NCBI RefSeq assembly: GCF_900107145.1
Contig: NZ_FNOW01000006.1
Coordinates: forward strand, 1-64,000
From: Allochromatium warmingii
Lineage (GTDB): Bacteria; Pseudomonadota; Gammaproteobacteria; Chromatiales; Chromatiaceae
Length of the DNA stretch: 64,000 bases
Direction: 5' to 3'
Under the pieces are notes generated by a model that saw only the letters and a list, made by a program, of their open reading frames with translations, searched no databases and had not been told where the DNA came from. This document shows positions 59,472 to 64,000 of this stretch, piece by piece. Numbering within the stretch: the first letter of the stretch is position 1; the number at the start of each line of letters is the position of its first letter. The position numbers and the translations under genes are program-made.

Positions 59472-60379
59472 AAGAAATCGTCGTTCTCAGCGGCAAAGGC
59501 GGCACCGGCAAAACCAGCGTCACCGCCGCTCTCGCGCATCAAGCCGCACACGCGACCGCCGGACGCTGGCTATTAGCTGATGCCGATGTCGATGCGGCAA
59601 ATCTGGCGCTGTTACTCGATGCCCAAGCGACGGTCGCTGAACCCTTCGTCGGTGGCGCGGTTGCCGTAGTCGATGCCGACGCCTGTAGCGGCTGCGGACT
59701 GTGTGAAGCAGCCTGCCGCTATGAGGCGCTCATCTGTGACGCGGGCGGCTGTCAGGTCGATGCTATCGCCTGCGAAGGCTGTGGTGCTTGTCTCGACCGC
59801 TGCCCAAGCGGGGCGCTGGCGCTGGTGCCGCAAACGGTCGGCACCTGCCGCCGTTCGGAAACACCCTATGGCGCATTGCATCACGCGCATCTTGATCCCG
59901 GTCAGGAAAACTCCGGCAAGCTGGTGACTGCCGTCAAGCGGCGGGCGCGGGCACAGGCCGAAGCTGAACACTGCGCCGGATTGTTGATCGACGGCCCGCC
60001 CGGAATCGGCTGTCCGGTGATTGCGGCGGTGTCGGGCGCGAGTCTGGCACTATTGGTCACGGAACCGACAGTCTCGGGACGTGAAGATTTAGCGCGAGCT
60101 TTGGCGACTGTGACCCATTTTGGGGTACCGGCGCTGATTTGTATTAACAAAGCCGATCTCTATCCCGACGGGGCGCAAGCGATTGAAGATCTCGGCGCGG
60201 CGCGGGGCATTGCGACGCTGGCGCGGTTGCCGTTTGATCTGAGCATGACCGAAGCCTTAGCCGCTGGGCGTCCGGTGACGGTACAGTGTCCCGAGGCGCC
60301 GATCAGTCAGGCGCTGGCGGAACTGTGGCGCACGCTGCAAGCGCGATTAGCCGAGGTCACAACGGATTCCAAAACTTGA
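59468..60379 (+). CDS. MinD-superfamily P-loop ATPase with inserted ferredoxin domain (copy 2)
   Basis: 303 residues, a paralogue of the preceding gene. GKGGTGKTS at 9-17, DADVDAANLALLL, ferredoxin Cys73/76/79/83 and Cys102/105/108/112, the DGPPGIGCPVIAAVSGASLALLVTEPT switch II region and FDLSMTEALAAGRPV at the end. Tandem non-identical copies are usual for this family and probably heterodimerise. 114 bp with a terminator-like hairpin follow. Confidence 0.92.
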   Translation: MKEIVVLSGKGGTGKTSVTAALAHQAAHATAGRWLLADADVDAANLALLLDAQATVAEPFVGGAVAVVDADACSGCGLCEAACRYEALICDAGGCQVDAIACEGCGACLDRCPSGALALVPQTVGTCRRSETPYGALHHAHLDPGQENSGKLVTAVKRRARAQAEAEHCAGLLIDGPPGIGCPVIAAVSGASLALLVTEPTVSGREDLARALATVTHFGVPALICINKADLYPDGAQAIEDLGAARGIATLARLPFDLSMTEALAAGRPVTVQCPEAPISQALAELWRTLQARLAEVTTDSKT

Positions 60380-60414
60380 GCATCGGGCGCGGTGCTCACT
60401 GTTTTTCACCCGCT

Positions 60415-60450
60415 CACCGAACGCCGCGCAGCGTTCGGTGTTTCCGTTTC
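60415..60450 (+). terminator. terminator-like hairpin inside the ATPase/NifX cluster
   Basis: A perfect 10-bp stem CACCGAACGC (60415-60424) / GCGTTCGGTG (60431-60440) followed by TTTCCGTTTC. It lies 36 bases past the second ATPase and 44 before the next gene, so it could end or attenuate the upstream transcript. The T-run is broken by CC and G, so termination is likely partial. Confidence 0.55.
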
Positions 60451-60493
60451 TGCAAAACCCAATACATCCATCTGAACTGAGAGCTAAAACACC

Positions 60494-60865
60494 ATGAAAA
60501 TCGCTATCACCGCTGAAACCGATCAAGGATTAGCCAGCCCGGTCGCGCAACATTTCGGCCATGCGCCGCATTTTGTGTTAGCGACTGTCGAAGCAGGCGC
60601 AGTGAGCACGGTCGAGGTCATCGCCAATCCCTTTGCCGAAGCCCATGAGCCGGGGCAGATTCCGACCTTTATTCATGAACAGGGCGCACAGGTGATGATT
60701 AGCGGCGGCATGGGCGGTCGGGCGATTGCCTTTTTTAATGAAGCCGGTGTTGCCACCGCAACCGGCGCAACCGGCACCGTCGGCGAGGCGCTGCAAGCCT
60801 ATCTGAGCGGCACGCTGCCGGGCGCGGCACCCTGCGCTGAAAGCGTGGCGCACGGGCATGGCTAA
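60494..60865 (+). CDS. NifX/NifB-C-terminal-like cofactor-binding protein (copy 2)
   Basis: 123 residues, same fold as copy 1 but diverged: MKIAITAETDQGLASPVAQHFGHAPHFVLA, then ISGGMGGRAIAFFNEAGVATATGATG and a short His-containing tail (SVAHGHG). The FGHAPHF histidines and the GGMGGRA loop are typical metal/cofactor-binding positions. It overlaps the SUMF1-domain gene by 8 nt. Confidence 0.88.
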   Translation: MKIAITAETDQGLASPVAQHFGHAPHFVLATVEAGAVSTVEVIANPFAEAHEPGQIPTFIHEQGAQVMISGGMGGRAIAFFNEAGVATATGATGTVGEALQAYLSGTLPGAAPCAESVAHGHG

Positions 60866-61715
60866 ACGCCCGCATCATTGGGCGGCGTGGAGTTGGCTGC
60901 TGGCGCTCGCCGTCAGCAGTGCAGTTGTGGCCGATCCCGCTCCCGCGCCGACACTGACCAATGCGCTGGGCATGACGTTGCGCTTGATCCCCGGCGGCAG
61001 TTTCCAGATGGGCTGCAATCCGGCGACCGCCAGCGATGAGCAGTGCGACGGCAGCGAGCAACCGGCACATTCTGTCACGCTATCGCCCTTTTATCTGGCT
61101 ACCACCGAAGTCACCCAACGGCAATGGGTGGCAGTGATGGGAAATAATCCAGCGTATTTTCAAAGCGATGCGGCTGATCTCGACCGCCCAGTTGAGCAGG
61201 TCTCTTGGGACGACGCGCAGGCATTTATTCAGGCGCTCAATCAACATCCCGAACTCGGCGGTGGCTATCGCTTGCCGAGTGAAGCCGAGTGGGAATATGC
61301 CGCCCGCGCTGGCACCACAACGCCGTATTGGTTCGGCACAGGCGCAGATGAAGCGCACCTGAAAGCCCATCTCTGGTATCTGTTTTCCTCCGGCGAGCGC
61401 ACCCATCCAGTCGGCACCAAACCGGCGAATCCCTGGGGATTATTCGACATTCACGGCAATGTTTTCGAGTGGGTCAGCGACTGCTATCACCCGAACTATC
61501 AGGGCGCACCGAGCGACGGCCAGCCCTGGAGTAGCGATTGCGAGCGCCTGAACGATGGGGCCAGGGTGCGGATTCTGCGCGGTGGTGCTTGGTATCTGTA
61601 TCCGAATGGGGCACGGTCAGCCTTTCGCTTCCGCTATGCACCGACGGTACGACATTACGGTTTTGGCCTACGGGTGGCGCGGGCGGTGACAACACCTGAG
61701 CCGTCAATTAAATGA
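60858..61715 (+). CDS. exported formylglycine-generating-enzyme (SUMF1) domain protein
   Basis: 285 residues. Signal peptide (WSWLLALAVSSAVVAD) then a single FGE-sulfatase domain ~32-278: LIPGGSFQMGC, LATTEVTQRQWVAVMG, PVEQVSWDDAQAFIQALN, YRLPSEAEWEYAARAG, GLFDIHGNVFEWVSD, LRGGAW and YGFGLRVAR. True sulfatase-activating enzymes need a Cys pair near the C-terminus that is not evident here, so it is more likely a ligand-binding or regulatory member. The combination with cytoplasmic NifX-like and DUF89 genes in one overlapping unit is unusual. Confidence 0.9.
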   Translation: MAKRPHHWAAWSWLLALAVSSAVVADPAPAPTLTNALGMTLRLIPGGSFQMGCNPATASDEQCDGSEQPAHSVTLSPFYLATTEVTQRQWVAVMGNNPAYFQSDAADLDRPVEQVSWDDAQAFIQALNQHPELGGGYRLPSEAEWEYAARAGTTTPYWFGTGADEAHLKAHLWYLFSSGERTHPVGTKPANPWGLFDIHGNVFEWVSDCYHPNYQGAPSDGQPWSSDCERLNDGARVRILRGGAWYLYPNGARSAFRFRYAPTVRHYGFGLRVARAVTTPEPSIK

Positions 61716-62566
61716 ACACCTATCTCGACTGCTATCCCTGTTTTTTGCGTCAAGCCCTGAGCGCCGCACGGCGGGCGGGTGCCGATTTTGAGCAACAGCA
61801 CGCCGTGTTACGTTGGACGCTGACGCATCTGCACACACTGCCACTCACTACCACTCCGCCCGTTATGGCCGCTGCGATTCATGCGCAGGTGCGGGCGCTG
61901 ACCGGCGTCGATGACCCCTATCAAACCGCCAAGCAGGAGGCGACCGCGCAGGCATTGGCGCGGTATCCGACCCTATTGGCGCATCTGGACGCGGCGAGCG
62001 ATCCGCTGGAATGCGCGGTGCGGTTGGCGATTGCGGGCAATATTATTGATTTGGGCGTTGCTGAACAGTTTGATCTGGATGCGACACTGGAACGGGTGTT
62101 AATACAGCCGTTTGCGATTGATGCGCTGGACGCACTGCGGCAGCGGCTCGACAGTGTCGAACAGGTGCTCTATCTTGCTGATAATGCTGGAGAAACCGTG
62201 TTTGATCGCCCGTTGCTTGACTTGCTACGCCGGCGCGGGTTGGCGGTTACCTATGTGGTCAAGGCCGCCCCGATCATTAATGACGCCACCCGCGCCGATG
62301 CGCTGGCCGCTGGCATCGCCGACGGCATTGAGATCATTGACAACGGCTCGGCGGCACCGGGGACGCTGCTAGAACAGTGTTCGGCGGCGTTCCGTGAGCG
62401 ATTCGCGGCGGCTCCGCTGATTGTGGCGAAAGGACAGGCGAATTATGAAACCCTCAGCGCCCTGTCTGCACCGATTTTCTTTTTGCTTCAGGCTAAATGT
62501 CAGGTAATCGCGGGCGATTTACATGTCCCGCCGGGGGCGATTGTGTTGAAGGGGGCGGTGTTATAG
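61712..62566 (+). CDS. DUF89 (ARMT1-like, damage-control phosphatase) family protein
   Basis: 284 residues. N-terminal Cys pair CYPC (Cys7, Cys10), an all-helical N-domain, then the metal-binding phosphatase core with LADNAGE (Asp157, Asn158, Glu161), VVKAAPIINDAT and the AKGQANYETLS motif. DUF89 proteins dephosphorylate damaged sugar-phosphate or pantetheine-type metabolites; bacterial members with the CxxC start occur next to iron-sulfur and coenzyme-related genes. 4-nt overlap with the SUMF1 gene. Exact substrate unknown. Confidence 0.88.
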   Translation: MNTYLDCYPCFLRQALSAARRAGADFEQQHAVLRWTLTHLHTLPLTTTPPVMAAAIHAQVRALTGVDDPYQTAKQEATAQALARYPTLLAHLDAASDPLECAVRLAIAGNIIDLGVAEQFDLDATLERVLIQPFAIDALDALRQRLDSVEQVLYLADNAGETVFDRPLLDLLRRRGLAVTYVVKAAPIINDATRADALAAGIADGIEIIDNGSAAPGTLLEQCSAAFRERFAAAPLIVAKGQANYETLSALSAPIFFLLQAKCQVIAGDLHVPPGAIVLKGAVL

Positions 62567-62571
62567 CTTAT

Positions 62572-62780
62572 TTTTTGAACCGCAAAGGCGCAAAGTGATT
62601 TAAGGATTTAAGAATTAGACAGGATTTACAGGATTTACAGGATTATTCAGGATTATTCAGGATTAACAAGATTTGATTTTAATAAATCATTTTAAAATCC
62701 TGTCAATTTTGAAGTATCTTGTAAATCCTGTCTAATTTTTAAAAAACTTTGTGTACTTTGCGCATTTGCGATTCAACTTA
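62572..62780. repeat. palindromic repeat family 1, copy D (longest copy)
   Basis: Outer ends TTTTTTGAACCGCAAAGGCG (62572-) and GCGCATTTGCGATTCAAC (~62760-62777) are imperfect inverted repeats. Inside, ATTAGACAGGATTTACAGGA from 62617 and CTTGTAAATCCTGTCTAAT near 62718-62736 form the main arms. The left arm contains ~10-12 bp tandem units (ACAGGATTT, TTCAGGATTA). This fills the 211 bp between convergent DUF89 and hydrogenase protease genes and looks like the full-length form of the element. Confidence 0.85.
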
Positions 62781-63302
62781 ATCAACGATAGACTGTTCTA
62801 ATACCGCAACCCCCCAGCCATTCATAATTTCACGCACCTGTGCAATCACCGTTGGAATCACCCTAGCAACCGTTGGCGATAATTCGACGCCCAATTCCAG
62901 CGATTCCGGCACAATACCGACTAGCACAATTTCATGCGGGCTATAATCAAGTAGCTCGACCAGTGCCAATAAATCGGATATACCTAAATGATGCACGGAG
63001 AGTTTCGGATTCAGCGCCCGACGAATTTCAGCATCTCGCCAAACAGTTATATGACTCGGCGCAGCGTTACATGCTATCGCGTCGATCATCAGAATACGCC
63101 GATATTCAGCAAATAATGGCAATAAATCCAACCCCGAAGTGCCGCCATCAATCAGCATAATCGTCGGCTCAAAGCGATAATCACGTTCGAGCTGACGCAA
63201 AATATGCACACCGATACCCTCATCACTCAGTAATACATTCCCTAAACCAATTAACAAAATATCGGTGCTTGGATTTGATTGCGCGTTGGCATTGACTGTC
63301 AT
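62778..63302 (-). CDS. [NiFe]-hydrogenase maturation protease (HyaD/HupD-like)
   Basis: 174 residues from ATG 63302. GLGNVLLSDEGIGVHIL (nickel-ligand Glu/Asp), LIDGGTSGLDLLPLF, MIDAIAC and HHLGISDLLAL (His ligand) form the peptidase core. It clips the C-terminal peptide of the hydrogenase large subunit after nickel insertion. It follows the large-subunit gene after 1 nt. The frame extends to 63347, but that start lies inside the large-subunit gene. Confidence 0.93.
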   Translation of the reverse strand: MTVNANAQSNPSTDILLIGLGNVLLSDEGIGVHILRQLERDYRFEPTIMLIDGGTSGLDLLPLFAEYRRILMIDAIACNAAPSHITVWRDAEIRRALNPKLSVHHLGISDLLALVELLDYSPHEIVLVGIVPESLELGVELSPTVARVIPTVIAQVREIMNGWGVAVLEQSIVD

Positions 63303-63303
63303 C

Positions 63304-64000
63304 TCAAAGCGCCCGTACCTGCACAATCTCGCGGCGTTCGTTGTCATGCAAATGCACAGCGCAGGCTAAACACGGATCAAAAGAATGCACAGTGCGCAAA
63401 ACTTCTAGCGGGCGCGATTCTTCTAAAATCGGATTATCCAGCAATGCGGCTTCATACGGCCCAAGTGCATCATTTTGATTGCGTGGCCCGGCGTTCCAAG
63501 TTGAAGGCACCACAGCTTGATAATTTTTGATTTTGCCGTTTTCAATGACAATCCAATGCGACAACACGCCGCGAGGTGCTTCATGAAAACCAAAGCCCAT
63601 TTGCTCGCCTTTCGGAAAGACCGGCGCATTAAAGCTGGTGTAATCGCCGCCTGCGATATTAGCAACGAGCGCATCATAATGCTCAATCAAATTATCATAA
63701 AGCACTTGGGTACGAATGCACCGTGCCAAATGACGCCCAAGCGATGAATGTAGGGCAGTCATTGGTATTTCAGTGCCTGCCAGCGCACCAATTCGCTTCA
63801 GCGCATCAGTGAGATAACCGATGGTACCTGAATGACCGGCGGCGACCATTGCTAAGACATTGGCTAATGGGCCAACTTGCGCTGGTTCATCTAAAAAAGT
63901 CGGTGATTTAACCCACGAATACGCGGCGGTTTCTTGAAAATCAGTGTAAGCGGGTATGGTTTCGCCCTGATAGGGTGAGCGCGTCCAATCACCTTGATAC
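63304..64000 (-). CDS. [NiFe]-hydrogenase large subunit, C-terminal part (runs off the window)
   Basis: About 232 residues are visible; the start is beyond 64000. GDWTRSPYQGETIPAYT, SWVKSPTF, GRHLARCIRT, GFGFHEAPRGVLSHWI, YQAVVPSTWNAGPRN and the C-terminal nickel motif DPCLACAVH identify the large subunit of a group-1-type uptake hydrogenase. The 15-residue tail after the last His would be removed by the protease. The small subunit and cytochrome b subunit must lie further upstream on this strand. Confidence 0.95.
   Translation of the reverse strand, partial: YQGDWTRSPYQGETIPAYTDFQETAAYSWVKSPTFLDEPAQVGPLANVLAMVAAGHSGTIGYLTDALKRIGALAGTEIPMTALHSSLGRHLARCIRTQVLYDNLIEHYDALVANIAGGDYTSFNAPVFPKGEQMGFGFHEAPRGVLSHWIVIENGKIKNYQAVVPSTWNAGPRNQNDALGPYEAALLDNPILEESRPLEVLRTVHSFDPCLACAVHLHDNERREIVQVRAL

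Noticed and set aside
62617-62665. Tandem ACAGGATTT/TTCAGGATTA units resembling a small CRISPR array
   Set aside because: Unit length is only 9-12 bp with no spacers, and the block is one arm of the family 1 palindrome. No cas genes are present.

Overview
This looks like a chromosomal segment of a GC-rich gammaproteobacterium. The gene order amgK-lptD-surA-pdxA, the rpe-gph-trpE cluster, the secF-secD-yajC group and a proteobacterial ParE/ValS/RelA set all point there. A Mrp-type cation/proton antiporter, a group-1-like [NiFe] hydrogenase and paired ferredoxin-type P-loop ATPases suggest a metabolically versatile, partly anaerobic or sulfur/hydrogen-associated lineage (Chromatiales- or Competibacter-like). 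That placement is an inference and cannot be settled from the sequence alone.

Layout. 1-2.2 kb: a toxin-antitoxin remnant, tRNA-Leu(CAA) with terminator, metY and moaE. 2.1-11.3 kb, minus strand: rpe, gph, trpE and a complete six-gene Mrp antiporter operon with subunits A and B fused. 11.5-16.8 kb: ubiD, an RRM protein, secF/secD/yajC. 17-22.4 kb: signalling genes (a degenerate hybrid histidine kinase, a chemoreceptor, a diguanylate cyclase). 22.5-25.6 kb: a CDP-glucose pair (rfbF/rfbG) and an exported von Willebrand A protein. 25.8-33.9 kb: relA, two APH-fold sugar kinases, a histidine phosphatase and a CBS-domain hybrid kinase. 34-45.1 kb: lptD-surA-pdxA, a DUF3299 lipoprotein, a second chemoreceptor, an L,D-transpeptidase, an RlpA-like protein and a DHH phosphoesterase.

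45.2-48 kb is an AT-rich island: a probable restriction endonuclease overlapping a C5-cytosine methyltransferase whose motifs are circularly permuted (IX-X before I-IV-VI-VIII), then an IS5-like remnant abutting the parE stop codon. 48-57.8 kb: parE, ispA, folE2, an alpha/beta hydrolase that seems to start at CTG, cysZ, psiE, a TauE/SafE permease and valS.

58-62.6 kb is a tight plus-strand cluster: a Gly/Arg-rich DUF5320-like protein, two NifX/NifB-type cofactor-binding proteins, two MinD-like ATPases with inserted 2x[4Fe-4S] ferredoxin domains, an exported SUMF1-fold protein and a DUF89 protein. It converges on a hydrogenase maturation protease and the C-terminal part of a [NiFe]-hydrogenase large subunit, which runs off the window. 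This cluster and the permuted methyltransferase are the most interesting loci.

Three dispersed repeat families run through the window: a 100-200 bp palindromic element built from ACAGGATTA-type units, a short perfect palindrome (TCACGAAGCT..AGCTTCGTGA), and GCTGAAAGC/GCTGGAAGC clusters that lie close to gene starts or ends.
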